This document shows, in pieces, positions 34,793-43,231 of a DNA stretch of 64,000 nucleotides. The stretch is from Actibacterium pelagium (GTDB lineage: Bacteria > Pseudomonadota > Alphaproteobacteria > Rhodobacterales > Rhodobacteraceae), in contig NZ_NSBU01000006.1 in the NCBI RefSeq assembly GCF_002285415.1, forward strand, positions 124,001 through 188,000, in the 5' to 3' direction. The notes under the pieces were generated by a model. It did not search any database and had not been told where the DNA came from. It saw only the letters and a program-made list of their open reading frames with translations. Position 1 is the stretch's first letter, and the number at the start of each line of letters is the position of its first letter. The translations under genes were made by a program, and so were the position numbers.

Positions 34793-35548
34793 ATGTCTTC
34801 AGTGCAATCCGTTCGTCGGGCGTTTTCTGTCCTGCAAAGCCTAGCTTTGGGGCCTGCTGGCGTGACGGAAATTGCCGTGCGGACCGAGCTTCCCAAAAGC
34901 ACTGTGGCGCGCTTGCTTTCGACGCTGGTTGAGGTTGGCGCCGTCGAACAGAACGAGGATCTGGGCGTCTACAGTATTGGCGAAACGATTGCCGACCTGT
35001 CATCTTCCGTCAGTCTTGGTCAGAACCTCGTTCAACTGGCGCGTCCGTATCTGGTCGAACTTGTCGAAGAAATAGGTGAGGCCGTCGGGCTTGGAACGCT
35101 CGAAGGGCATGAGGTCTATTATTACGATCAAGTCGACAGCGAGCACGAAGTTCAGGTTCGAAACTGGGCGGGTGAAAGCATCAGCGCACATGTCGTGTCG
35201 TCGGGAACTGTCCTGCTTGCGCATGTTGACGAAACAGCGCGATCTACGTTCCTAAGCCTGCCCTTAGAGCGCTGGACCCCCAATTCTGTGATTGATCCCG
35301 CGCTGATTGCACGCCGTTTGGACGAAGCGAAAGCTCAGGGCTTCGCTTGGACATTTGAAGAAATGTCCGAGGGTCTAAATTCTGTTGCCGCTCCGATCTT
35401 CAATGCAGCGGGTGATGCCGTTGCCGCGATTCATGCGCATGGCCCGTCTTATCGCTTTCCCCAGAAGGGTCAGGAACGCGCGGTGGCCAACGCTGTGGTG
35501 AAAACCGCGGGCCGTATCTCCAAACGTCTTGCCGGTCGTCACCTGTAA
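34793..35548 (+). CDS. IclR-family transcriptional regulator
   Basis: A 251-aa IclR-family regulator: N-terminal winged helix (SVRRAFSVLQSLALGPAGVTEIAVRTELPKS followed by VARLLSTL) and C-terminal ligand domain with the family's late segment LNSVAAPIFNAAGDAVAAI. AGGAGG at 34781-34786 fixes the ATG. It lies between the DMGDH-like gene and the corrinoid methyltransferase set, all on the same strand, so it may control one of them; the effector is unknown. Confidence 0.88.
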   Translation: MSSVQSVRRAFSVLQSLALGPAGVTEIAVRTELPKSTVARLLSTLVEVGAVEQNEDLGVYSIGETIADLSSSVSLGQNLVQLARPYLVELVEEIGEAVGLGTLEGHEVYYYDQVDSEHEVQVRNWAGESISAHVVSSGTVLLAHVDETARSTFLSLPLERWTPNSVIDPALIARRLDEAKAQGFAWTFEEMSEGLNSVAAPIFNAAGDAVAAIHAHGPSYRFPQKGQERAVANAVVKTAGRISKRLAGRHL

Positions 35549-35710
35549 GAATTCCCCAGAAAAGTTTTGCAAGAAATCGTGATCCCATTTCATCGAAAAG
35601 GGATGACAGGTCGATTTTTTGCGTGCTAGCATTCCGCAATGCGGACCTGTTCTGCATCGTGGAACAAGGGGCGTGTTAGCACACCGAAAATGTAACTGGA
35701 TAATTTGGCC

Positions 35711-36424
35711 ATGACTGAAGAAGACGACATTGATCTGGCATCCTTGGCAGACGAGGATTTGGTCTCGCAGATGCATGACGACCTTTACGATGGGTTGGCT
35801 GACGAAATCGTCGAAGGCGTAGAAATACTGCTTTCTCGAGGTTGGGGCGCCGACAGGGTTCTGAACGATGCGCTGGTCGAGGGGATGGGCATCGTCGGAA
35901 TTGATTTTCGCGATGGTATCCTATTCGTGCCCGAGGTTCTTCTGGCCGCAAAAGCGATGAAGGCAGGTATGGCAATCATCCGGCCTATTCTGGCCGAAAC
36001 CGGTGCGGAACCGATGGGTAAAGTCGTCATTGGAACCGTCAAAGGTGACATCCATGACATTGGCAAGAACTTGGTCGCCATGATGATGGAAGGGGCCGGG
36101 TTTGATGTAATAGATCTGGGCATCAATTGTGATGTGGAAGCCTATCTTTCAGCCCTTGAAGAGCATCAGCCAGACATTCTGGGGATGTCGGCGCTTTTGA
36201 CGACAACGATGCCCTATATGAAAACCGTCATCGAGGCCCTCAACGAACGCGACTTGCGGTCAAAATATATCGTGCTTGTTGGTGGTGCGCCGCTTGACGA
36301 GAATTTTGGAAAAGCGATCGGTGCAGATGGCTATTGCCGGGATGCCGCGATTGCTGCGGAAATGGCAAAACAAATGGTCACCGCCAGAAGACAGCAGTCT
36401 GAGCCTTCCAGAATGCGGGCTTAA
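35711..36424 (+). CDS. Corrinoid protein of methyltransferase system (MtbC/MtgC-like)
   Basis: A 237-aa B12-binding methyl carrier. The first 100 residues form the helical cap domain (VEGVEILLSRGWGADRVLNDALVEGM), followed by the cobalamin motif GDIHDIGKN, with His115 as lower cobalt ligand, and later GMSALLTTTMPYMK and VGGAPL. It would carry the methyl group taken from a quaternary amine by the MttB-family enzyme 0.4 kb downstream. ATG 35711 is preferred over a TTG two codons earlier; the ribosome site is weak. A small gene follows after seven bases. Confidence 0.92.
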   Translation: MTEEDDIDLASLADEDLVSQMHDDLYDGLADEIVEGVEILLSRGWGADRVLNDALVEGMGIVGIDFRDGILFVPEVLLAAKAMKAGMAIIRPILAETGAEPMGKVVIGTVKGDIHDIGKNLVAMMMEGAGFDVIDLGINCDVEAYLSALEEHQPDILGMSALLTTTMPYMKTVIEALNERDLRSKYIVLVGGAPLDENFGKAIGADGYCRDAAIAAEMAKQMVTARRQQSEPSRMRA

Positions 36425-36431
36425 GATATCG

Positions 36432-36746
36432 ATGCAACGGCTTAACCAAGACATCGGATACGGTGTCGTGTCTTTAACCCAGTGCCACAGAAGATCAGAG
36501 CGGACGGATCGACACCGCCGCTTTGTCGTTGCCGCAGAGAATTTACTGCGGGGTCGCCAGATTTCTGATTATCTAGGGGAAGAAGATGCATCTGCCGAAC
36601 AATTCGCAGCCGAGTTGGAGGCAAGGTATTCAGGCGTTCCTGCTGGGAAACCTGCAAAACCCAATGGCTTTGCGGATGTTGGAGCCAAAGGCTCTGAAAA
36701 ACCAAACTGGTTGAGCATGGCAGATCTATCAGAGGATTTTGCATGA
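36432..36746 (+). CDS. Hypothetical 104-aa protein in corrinoid methyltransferase operon
   Basis: I do not recognise this protein. It starts seven bases after the corrinoid-protein stop (MQRLNQDIGYG) and ends 42 bases before the MttB-family gene, in the same direction, so it belongs to the operon. It is rich in Arg early on and ends with an extended, Pro/Gly/Ala-containing stretch before WLSMADLSEDFA. No membrane span, metal motif or signal peptide is visible. The frame is also open upstream through the corrinoid gene, which weakens but does not remove the case for a real gene. Confidence 0.45.
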   Translation: MQRLNQDIGYGVVSLTQCHRRSERTDRHRRFVVAAENLLRGRQISDYLGEEDASAEQFAAELEARYSGVPAGKPAKPNGFADVGAKGSEKPNWLSMADLSEDFA

Positions 36747-36788
36747 CGGTCACGTCAACAATTGAACATGTCTTTAAGGGAGACAGAA

Positions 36789-38348
36789 GTGTCTGAAACA
36801 ACTGACGCAAAAGCAGCCGGACGCAGGGGGCGACGCGGCGGCGGCCGGGATGCGCGGCGCGCTATTCGTAAATCCGCGGCAGAGGTTCACAAGCCCTTTG
36901 TGATCCGGAAACTTAAGCCGTTCGAGATCGTCGATGAGGCTGGCCTGAAGATCATCGAAGATAACGCAGATACGATTCTGGAACAGGTCGGCGTTGAAAT
37001 ACGCGACGCGCCGCATGCGATAGAACGGTTTGTCAAAGCCGGTGCGAAAGCGGATGGCAATCGCGTCAGATTCCCAAAGGGCATGTGCCGGGAAATCATT
37101 CAAAAATCTGCGCCTGCGGTTTACACCCAGCACGCCCGTAACCCTGCAAGGAATGTTCAGATTGGGGGCGATACGACGGTATTCGTGCCGAACTATGGCT
37201 CTCCTTTTGTGCATGACCTGGACAATGGGCGACGTTACGCGACGCTGAATGATTTCGAAAACATCGTGAAGCTCGCATATATGTCACCCCATATGCACCA
37301 CAGCGGGGGAACCGTTTGCGAGCCGGTCGATATTCCGGTGCCGCTTCGTCACCTCGACATGGTGTATTCCCACCTTCGCTACAGCGACAAACCCTTCATG
37401 GGATCTGTGACAGCCGGTGAAAGAGCGGCCGACAGTGTCGAGATGGCCCGCATCGGTTTTGGCGGTGATCTGGCGGATCGCACGGTCATGACAAGCCTGA
37501 TCAACGCATCGTCACCCCTGGTTTGGGACGCGACGATGCTGGACGCGGCAGAGGTTTACGCCAAGAACAATCAAGCCTGTATCATTACGCCATTCATTCT
37601 GGCGGGTGCGATGTCGCCTGCAACCGCGGCCGGTGTCGCGGCGCAGTCTTTGGCCGAAGTTCTTGTGGGCATTGCATTCACCCAATTGGTCCGTCCGGGC
37701 GCACCTGCAATTTTCGGGTCATTCGCCAGCTCGATGTCGATGCAGTCAGGCGCGCCGACATTTGGCACGCCCGAACCGGCCATCATCCTATATACCGTTG
37801 CAGCGCTGGCGCGGCGCCTTGGCGTTCCGTTCCGGTCGGGTGGGTCGTTGACCGCCTCTAAAATTCCGGATGCTCAAGCCGCGTATGAATCTGCCTCTAC
37901 GCTGATACCCAGCATGATGGGCGGCGTGCACTTTGTTCTTCATGCCGCTGGTTGGCTGGAGGGCGGGCTGGCCGTCGGATACGAGAAGTTCATCCTTGAT
38001 TGTGACCAATTGGGTGCCATGGCGAAATTCGCGGATGGTCTTGATCTAAGCCCCAACGGTCAGGCGATGGAGCCTTTGCTGAACCAGCCACCGGGCGAGC
38101 ATCATTTAGGAACAGCCCACACCCTGCAGAATTTCGAAACCGCTTTCTACCGGTCTGAAACAGCTGACAACAACAGCTATGAACAGTGGTCGGACGAGGG
38201 GGGCTTGGACGCCGCCAAGCGTGCGAACAAAATCTGGAAGAAGCAGCTTGCTAACTACGAAGCGCCGCATCTCGACGAAGCCATTGACGAAGAGCTGAAG
38301 GACTTTGTGGCCCGGCGTAAATCTGAAATCGACGCTGGAGGCGAGTGA
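36789..38348 (+). CDS. MttB-family (non-pyrrolysine) quaternary-amine:corrinoid methyltransferase
   Basis: A 519-aa member of the trimethylamine methyltransferase (MttB) superfamily (PF06253). The frame reads straight through with no in-frame amber codon, so it is the pyrrolysine-free type, of which MtgB (glycine betaine) and relatives for proline betaine or carnitine are known. The N-terminus is Arg/Gly-rich (AAGRRGRRGGGRDARR), unusual and probably disordered. GTG 36789 is chosen because GGGAG is spaced six bases before it; ATGs at 36762 and 36768 lack one. With the corrinoid protein and MetF-like gene it would form an O2-independent demethylase; glycine betaine is the likeliest substrate given the sox and DMGDH genes. 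Confidence 0.88.
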   Translation: MSETTDAKAAGRRGRRGGGRDARRAIRKSAAEVHKPFVIRKLKPFEIVDEAGLKIIEDNADTILEQVGVEIRDAPHAIERFVKAGAKADGNRVRFPKGMCREIIQKSAPAVYTQHARNPARNVQIGGDTTVFVPNYGSPFVHDLDNGRRYATLNDFENIVKLAYMSPHMHHSGGTVCEPVDIPVPLRHLDMVYSHLRYSDKPFMGSVTAGERAADSVEMARIGFGGDLADRTVMTSLINASSPLVWDATMLDAAEVYAKNNQACIITPFILAGAMSPATAAGVAAQSLAEVLVGIAFTQLVRPGAPAIFGSFASSMSMQSGAPTFGTPEPAIILYTVAALARRLGVPFRSGGSLTASKIPDAQAAYESASTLIPSMMGGVHFVLHAAGWLEGGLAVGYEKFILDCDQLGAMAKFADGLDLSPNGQAMEPLLNQPPGEHHLGTAHTLQNFETAFYRSETADNNSYEQWSDEGGLDAAKRANKIWKKQLANYEAPHLDEAIDEELKDFVARRKSEIDAGGE

Positions 38349-38382
38349 CCCTCGAACCCTTAAGAAATGATCGGATCAACAG

Positions 38383-39300
38383 ATGGTAGACCTTCAAAGC
38401 AAAGCATCATCTCTCTTTTCGTCTGGGTCTAAGTCCGCGAAGTCGAGCAGTTTGGCATCACCGGAAATGAAGCGTCTGGTTTCAAACCTTCACTACGAAG
38501 TCATTCCGATGAAGTCTTTGGATCAGGCGATCAGTGATCTGCCGCGGGAAAGTACCGTGTCGGTCACGTGCTCTCCGGTCAAAGGGATCACTGCGACACA
38601 GGAAATCTGTGACAGGTTGCTGGATCTTGGTCACCATCCGATTCCTCATTTCGCGGCCCGAAAGGTGGAAAGCCACGCGCATACCAAGGCGCTTGCGGAA
38701 TGGGTGCGAAGCCGGGAACTTTCCGATGTTTTCGTGGTTGGCGGAGATGCGCCCGAACCCGCAGGTCCCTATGCCAGAGCCTATGATTTTATTCGCGATT
38801 TCATTGACGCAGGGCCCACGGTTCGGCGGCTAGGAGTAACAGGATATCCTGACGGTCATCCCTTGATTAAGGCAGACGTCATCGATGAAGAGTTGATCCT
38901 GAAAGCGACGTTGCTGAAAGAAGCGCAGATAGACGGATGGGTCTCGACCCAGATGTGTTTCGATGAGGGGGCGATCAGAAGCTGGATTTCCAGAATTCGC
39001 GCTGACGGTGTCGAGCTGCCCATCCATTTGGGCGTCGCGGGCATTGTCGACAAGGCGCGGTTGATGACCTTGGGCACCCGACTGGGTATCGGCGCGTCGA
39101 TGAGGTTCCTGTCTCGAAACCGCTCGGCAATGTTTAAACTGTTTGCGCCGGGGCGCTTTGACCCCTCCGACATGGTGGCAAGTTTCGCGGCTGATGCAGA
39201 CCAATTGGGGGTCGATGCATTGCACGTGTTTACGTTCAACGCAGTGGATGAAACGCGCATGTGGCAAGCGGCAATATTGGACAGAGAAACGAGCGAATAG
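38383..39300 (+). CDS. Methylenetetrahydrofolate reductase-like protein (MetF family)
   Basis: A 305-aa MetF-family flavoprotein barrel. Segments EVIPMKSLD, VSVTCSPVKGITAT, and VFVVGGDAPEPAGPY follow the MTHFR pattern, as do QMCFDEGAIRSWI and LPIHLGVAGIVDKARL. It starts 34 bases after the MttB-family gene. In a corrinoid demethylation pathway it would oxidise methyl-THF to methylene-THF, the reverse of the biosynthetic direction, joining this branch to the methylene-THF made by SoxA and the DMGDH-like enzyme. A separate biosynthetic metF elsewhere in the genome is expected. Confidence 0.85.
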   Translation: MVDLQSKASSLFSSGSKSAKSSSLASPEMKRLVSNLHYEVIPMKSLDQAISDLPRESTVSVTCSPVKGITATQEICDRLLDLGHHPIPHFAARKVESHAHTKALAEWVRSRELSDVFVVGGDAPEPAGPYARAYDFIRDFIDAGPTVRRLGVTGYPDGHPLIKADVIDEELILKATLLKEAQIDGWVSTQMCFDEGAIRSWISRIRADGVELPIHLGVAGIVDKARLMTLGTRLGIGASMRFLSRNRSAMFKLFAPGRFDPSDMVASFAADADQLGVDALHVFTFNAVDETRMWQAAILDRETSE

Positions 39301-39329
39301 CATGGGCGCGAATGGCGCCCCATTGCGTG

Positions 39330-39569
39330 TCAAAGTTCAATTAGGTTCGCGCGTCCATGTTGGGCCAAGCGCTTGTTGAGGGCTTTTGCTTCCGAACAGC
39401 CAGCCTCGAGTGCAAAAACGAAAGCGTGGGTCAGATAGAAACAGGCCGCGTCAATGTCTTGTTCAGCCTCGGCGTCATCACCGGCGATAGTATAAAACCG
39501 CACCAAGTCATCCATGTCGTGGCGTGCATGTGCGTCCAGAATGGCTTTTTCGAGGGCATCTCTATTCAT
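39330..39569 (-). CDS. Hypothetical 79-aa protein coupled to Rieske oxygenase
   Basis: I do not recognise the family. The ATG at 39569 lies inside the end of the Rieske gene (8-base overlap), a typical sign of translational coupling. The protein looks all-helical, rich in Ala, Asp and Glu (AILDAHARHDMDDLVRFYTIAGDDAEAEQDIDAACFYL), with spacing reminiscent of a TPR- or Sel1-like helical pair. It could be a small accessory or maturation partner of the oxygenase. Confidence 0.65.
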   Translation of the reverse strand: MNRDALEKAILDAHARHDMDDLVRFYTIAGDDAEAEQDIDAACFYLTHAFVFALEAGCSEAKALNKRLAQHGRANLIEL

Positions 39570-40749
39570 CGTCAGCGTCTTCCAGAAAAGGCGATCTTTT
39601 CCGGCGCCCGTATTCGACCTGCGTCGCAACCCAGTGGTGGAAGTTATGCGTCGGTCCATCCATGACCGGAGAGAAGCGCCCGCCATCAAAAAATTCAGCG
39701 TGACGCCCCTTTTGCATTCCCTCGACCACGAAGACATCTTCTTCGAATACCGCGCTCCAAAGGGCAGCGTTCTGTTTGCGCAACTCGGCCTGTGAAGATG
39801 TTTCGTTGGGATCCTCTGCATAGTAAAGCGCGATGGATTCCATTGTGGTTTCGATCCCAGTGGGGTGAACAATGATGGCAAAAGCATGGTCCCGATGCAC
39901 CCCCAACAGCACATTGGGGTAGACCGCGACGTATTCAGCGCCCTGATCCCACTTTTCACTAAGGCCATCGAAGTCCTTCAGCCGGTCTCTGTCGTCGCTT
40001 TCGATCTGACGGTAAACCACCGTGCCTTGCCCCGCGAAATTCTGGGCCTCGTCGATATTGTAGTGGTCCTCCAGCCGCGAGTAGCTGTTCAGCCCCGGAT
40101 GCACCCAAGGCAAGTGATAGCTTTCGCAATAGTTTTCGACCGCCAATTTCCAGTTTGTCTTGAGGTTCAGTTCCAGCGTCTGGCCGTCCCCGCCATAGAA
40201 CATCGGCTGATCGAACTCCGTCCAACGGTCGATGAGAACGGCATGCTCAGTTTCGAAGTCTTGCGCATCGCCATCCACATTCACGAAGATGACATCGCGC
40301 CAGACATGAGACCGTATTCGAACGAGGCCAAGCTCTTCGGTGTCGATATCTTCATGTGTGTTTTGGCCCGGTCCGCCAATATGCGGGGTGGCGCGCAACC
40401 TGCCGTCCAAGCCGTAGCACCAACTGTGGTAAGGGCAGCGGATCGCGCCGCCAATCTTCTTTGGTTTGTCGACCAGGATCATGCCGCGATGACGGCAGGT
40501 GTTCTGAAATACACCGATGTTGCCATCGCGATCCCTTACCAAAAGCAGGGGCATTCCCAGAAAGTCCACCGGCTTGGCGTCGCCAGCCTCGGGTATGTCT
40601 TTGCCAAAGCCGACGCCCGACCAGTTTGCAAAGAGAACCGAACGCTTTTCTTCGTTAAAAACGTCGGCATCAATATAGTGTTCGTTCGGGAGGCCATTGG
40701 CCTTATTTACCGTGCTCAGAACCGACGAAAGTGACGTTCTATGGTTCAT
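39562..40749 (-). CDS. Rieske non-heme iron oxygenase, quaternary-amine monooxygenase type (GbcA/CntA-like)
   Basis: A 395-aa Rieske oxygenase alpha subunit. The 2Fe-2S ligands are Cys85, His87, Cys105 and His108 (CRHRG and CPYHSW), and the catalytic iron site is His212 and His217 in NYCESYHLPWVH with Glu205 just before, the glutamate seen in carnitine monooxygenase CntA. Such enzymes demethylate glycine betaine, carnitine or stachydrine, or cleave choline-like compounds. The ATG at 40749 follows GGAGAG. No ferredoxin reductase partner (GbcB type) is in the window, so electrons come from elsewhere. The LysR gene upstream and a 25-bp dyad at 40822-40846 suggest its regulation. Confidence 0.87.
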   Translation of the reverse strand: MNHRTSLSSVLSTVNKANGLPNEHYIDADVFNEEKRSVLFANWSGVGFGKDIPEAGDAKPVDFLGMPLLLVRDRDGNIGVFQNTCRHRGMILVDKPKKIGGAIRCPYHSWCYGLDGRLRATPHIGGPGQNTHEDIDTEELGLVRIRSHVWRDVIFVNVDGDAQDFETEHAVLIDRWTEFDQPMFYGGDGQTLELNLKTNWKLAVENYCESYHLPWVHPGLNSYSRLEDHYNIDEAQNFAGQGTVVYRQIESDDRDRLKDFDGLSEKWDQGAEYVAVYPNVLLGVHRDHAFAIIVHPTGIETTMESIALYYAEDPNETSSQAELRKQNAALWSAVFEEDVFVVEGMQKGRHAEFFDGGRFSPVMDGPTHNFHHWVATQVEYGRRKRSPFLEDADDE

Positions 40750-40821
40750 CGAACTCTCCGAGGGGGTGTGTAGGGGCACTGTTACTTGGAAATGATCTGC
40801 CTGCGCCTTCAATAGTAGAAA

Positions 40822-40846
40822 AGTTCAATTACGGGTTACTTGAACT
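40822..40846. promoter_or_regulatory. LysR-type dyad upstream of Rieske oxygenase gene
   Basis: A perfect inverted repeat AGTTCAA-N11-TTGAACT (40822-40828 and 40840-40846), centred 85 bases upstream of the Rieske ATG. The spacing fits a LysR-family T-N11-A site. The same half-site AGTTCAA recurs in the lysR promoter (41776-41782). Confidence 0.55.
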
Positions 40847-41750
40847 AAACTGAAGGTTGGGTTGCCTCTGTCAGTATCCAATCTTTAAGTTTCAGGGCAT
40901 TTGGCGACAGCTCCTCATCTGGAAGCCCTGCTAGAAAAAACTCTTTCGGGGCGGGCAGGCTATGGTTGCCCACCACCACCAGCTTCCCGTTATCAAGCAT
41001 GGGTTGGATCAGTCGTTTCCAGCCCAATGCTATTCCAGCCCCCTTCTGCGATAGCTGCAGCGCCACGGAATAGCTGGTGACGCGCGTTCCTTCGGAAGTC
41101 TTTCCCGTATAGCCAAGTTGCTGAAACCACTCCGCCCATGTTGTCCAAGACTGGTTGGCTGAATCCAGATGGATCAGGCGCTGTTTTGCCAAGTGTGAAA
41201 GGGAACAGTCCGCCAATTGTTTGGCTGTTTCGGGTGTTGCGACTGGCACCAGACGATCCCGATATATCGGCGTTTGCTGCAAAGAACTGTCTGCGTTGCG
41301 TCCATAACTAATGAAGAAATCATAATCGCGCGTGTTTTGGAAAGGCCGATCTTGCGTAATCTGATGCACATTCAAATCCGGATACTCTCGCCAGAAATGA
41401 ATGAGCGCAGGGGAAAGCCAGAGCGCAGCAACGGCGGTGGTGGACCCGACTTTGACGGCGTTGCTTTCTCCATCCTGTCGGATTTTTGCCAGCTCCCGAG
41501 AAATCTGTCGAAAAGAAGTCGAGAGCGCCTGATAAAGCCCCAGACCTTCGCGCGTCAGCTCCACGCCCCTGTGTTTTCGCCGAAATAGGGACACGTTCAA
41601 CTCAGCTTCAAGTGCTTTGATCTGGTGGCTGACGGCGCCGGGGGTGACCGACAATTCCTGAGCCGCGTCTTTGAAGCTTAGGTGCCTGGCCGCTGCTTCA
41701 AAAGCTGACAAGGTCGTCAGCGGGGGCAATCCGTAATGACGTCTGGACAT
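40845..41750 (-). CDS. LysR-family regulator (GcvA-like)
   Basis: A 301-aa LysR-type regulator: N-terminal helix-turn-helix (LSAFEAAARHLSFKDAAQELSVTPGAVSHQIKALE) close to GcvA, then a substrate-binding-type effector domain. It lies directly upstream of, and in the same direction as, the Rieske gene. A GTTAAG/CTTAAC dyad with the half-site AGTTCAA inside it lies 18-38 bases upstream of its start, and the related perfect dyad at 40822-40846 precedes the Rieske gene, so it probably controls both. Confidence 0.88.
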   Translation of the reverse strand: MSRRHYGLPPLTTLSAFEAAARHLSFKDAAQELSVTPGAVSHQIKALEAELNVSLFRRKHRGVELTREGLGLYQALSTSFRQISRELAKIRQDGESNAVKVGSTTAVAALWLSPALIHFWREYPDLNVHQITQDRPFQNTRDYDFFISYGRNADSSLQQTPIYRDRLVPVATPETAKQLADCSLSHLAKQRLIHLDSANQSWTTWAEWFQQLGYTGKTSEGTRVTSYSVALQLSQKGAGIALGWKRLIQPMLDNGKLVVVGNHSLPAPKEFFLAGLPDEELSPNALKLKDWILTEATQPSV

Positions 41751-42197
41751 TGAAGATGCCTCGTTGGGTTAAGACAGTTCAACTTAACATATGTAATTAA
41801 CGGATCGATGGTTTCTTGTCACTGGCTTCTAACTATCCGGTGGGGTATCGATTGCTGTGTGTTTCGATAGGGGCGGAATTTCTTTGGCCCGTTTCCATAT
41901 CTTTCAGTGTTCTACTAATCGAAATGGCCCAAAGATTTCCGCTGAGGCCCTGCCTTTATCTGGGCCCAAACGGCGGCACGTCGGACCGTGGTTGGCGGCA
42001 CGGGTCGGGGTGAGGAACTCTATGCGTGGCCCGCTGAAACTAGATTTGGATGACAATTCGACATTGACCGAATTGGGGTATTGGTCGATTTATTGGGCAT
42101 TGGAGGCTTAAGTTTGTCGTTTATTGGCCGCATTGTCCTTACACAGGATTTTCAGAACGGTTCCTTAATGCAGGCGACCCTGACGGAGATTTAACTT
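41751..42197. other. 447-base intergenic region, no convincing gene
   Basis: Between the divergent lysR and lacI-type genes. Near its left end it has the dyad GTTAAG-N9-CTTAAC (41768-41788), a likely lysR autoregulatory site. Short open frames exist (for example ending ELGYWSIYWALEA at 42111) but lack ribosome sites and family likeness. They may be chance or a decayed gene. Confidence 0.5.
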
Positions 42198-43184
42198 GTG
42201 ACGACCCAACGCCACATCGCCAAACTTGCGAAGACGTCCCTAAAGACCGTTTCGCGGGTCATAAACAAAGATCCGTTGGTGAATGAAAAGACCCGCAAGC
42301 GGGTCGAGAAAATTATCGCCGATGTTGGCTACCAGCCCAGCCAAGCTGCCAGAATGGTGCGCTCGCAGACGTCCAATATCGTTGGGTTTGTCGCAGATCG
42401 GGTTGCGACGACGCCGTCTTCGATTGACTTGATCAGGGGCGCGCAGGACGAGGCTTGGGACCGCGGCAAGCATATGATGCTGTTCAATATCGAAGAGGGT
42501 AAGGACAGTGCGACGCTCGCCGCGCAGCAATTGTCGGCGTTTCGTGCTGAGGCCATCATCCATGCAGCAGTATTTCATCAGAAGGTATCGGTCGCGGCCG
42601 GAGACATTCCTTATGTGCTTCTGAACTGTTTTGAGGAAGAAACCCGATTCCCAACCGTGGTTCCAGACGACGCGCGTCTTGCTTATGACCTTACAGAACG
42701 CGTTTTGTCGGCGGGCTACTGTCGACCATTGTTCCTAAACTTGGCCAGCAATATCGTCGCTTCAGGTCTTCGTGCGCGAGGGTTTGTCGAGGCAGGAGAG
42801 GTGCGCGGAATTGATCTGTTTGACCGGGTCGTAGAAGCTGCTGTGCCTGATGCAGAGGGCATCAGCTATCTGACGGATCAAATTTTACCGGCGGCCATGA
42901 AGAGTGATAATCCGCCAGATGTCATCGTCTGCGGTCAGGATCTCATGGCGATCGGAGTTTACTCTATCCTACAAGGGCTTGGGTTGAAAATCGGGCAAGA
43001 TGTTGCTGTGGTTTCGTTTGATAACCTCATGCCGCTCGCCGAACTTATGGTTCCTGGGCTGACCACCGTCGAGCTTCCCTATTACGATATGGGAAGGGCA
43101 GCGATGGCGCTGGCTATCGATGGTCAGGAAGAGCCCAGAATTCACCGTCTGCACGGTCGTATCGCGGAACGCCAGTCCTTGTGA
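42198..43184 (+). CDS. LacI-family transcriptional regulator of fructoside uptake operon
   Basis: A 328-aa LacI/GalR-family repressor. The N-terminal helix-turn-helix and hinge (RHIAKLAKTSLKTVSRVINKD and GYQPSQAARMVRSQTSNIVGFV) are followed by a periplasmic-binding-protein-like sugar domain. GTG 42198 has GGAG nine bases before it. It precedes, in the same direction, an ABC sugar importer and a GH32 enzyme, so it probably represses them in the absence of a fructoside. A near-perfect 16-bp palindrome at 43262-43277, just before the binding-protein gene, is a candidate operator. Confidence 0.9.
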   Translation: MTTQRHIAKLAKTSLKTVSRVINKDPLVNEKTRKRVEKIIADVGYQPSQAARMVRSQTSNIVGFVADRVATTPSSIDLIRGAQDEAWDRGKHMMLFNIEEGKDSATLAAQQLSAFRAEAIIHAAVFHQKVSVAAGDIPYVLLNCFEEETRFPTVVPDDARLAYDLTERVLSAGYCRPLFLNLASNIVASGLRARGFVEAGEVRGIDLFDRVVEAAVPDAEGISYLTDQILPAAMKSDNPPDVIVCGQDLMAIGVYSILQGLGLKIGQDVAVVSFDNLMPLAELMVPGLTTVELPYYDMGRAAMALAIDGQEEPRIHRLHGRIAERQSL

Positions 43185-43231
43185 TTTCAAAGTTGTAGCT
43201 CGCGTTCAAACCATTCAAAATTCAAACAGTG

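Noticed and set aside
36789-38348. Pyrrolysine (in-frame amber) in the MttB-family gene
   Set aside because: The frame is open over the whole family length with no TAG before the normal C-terminus.
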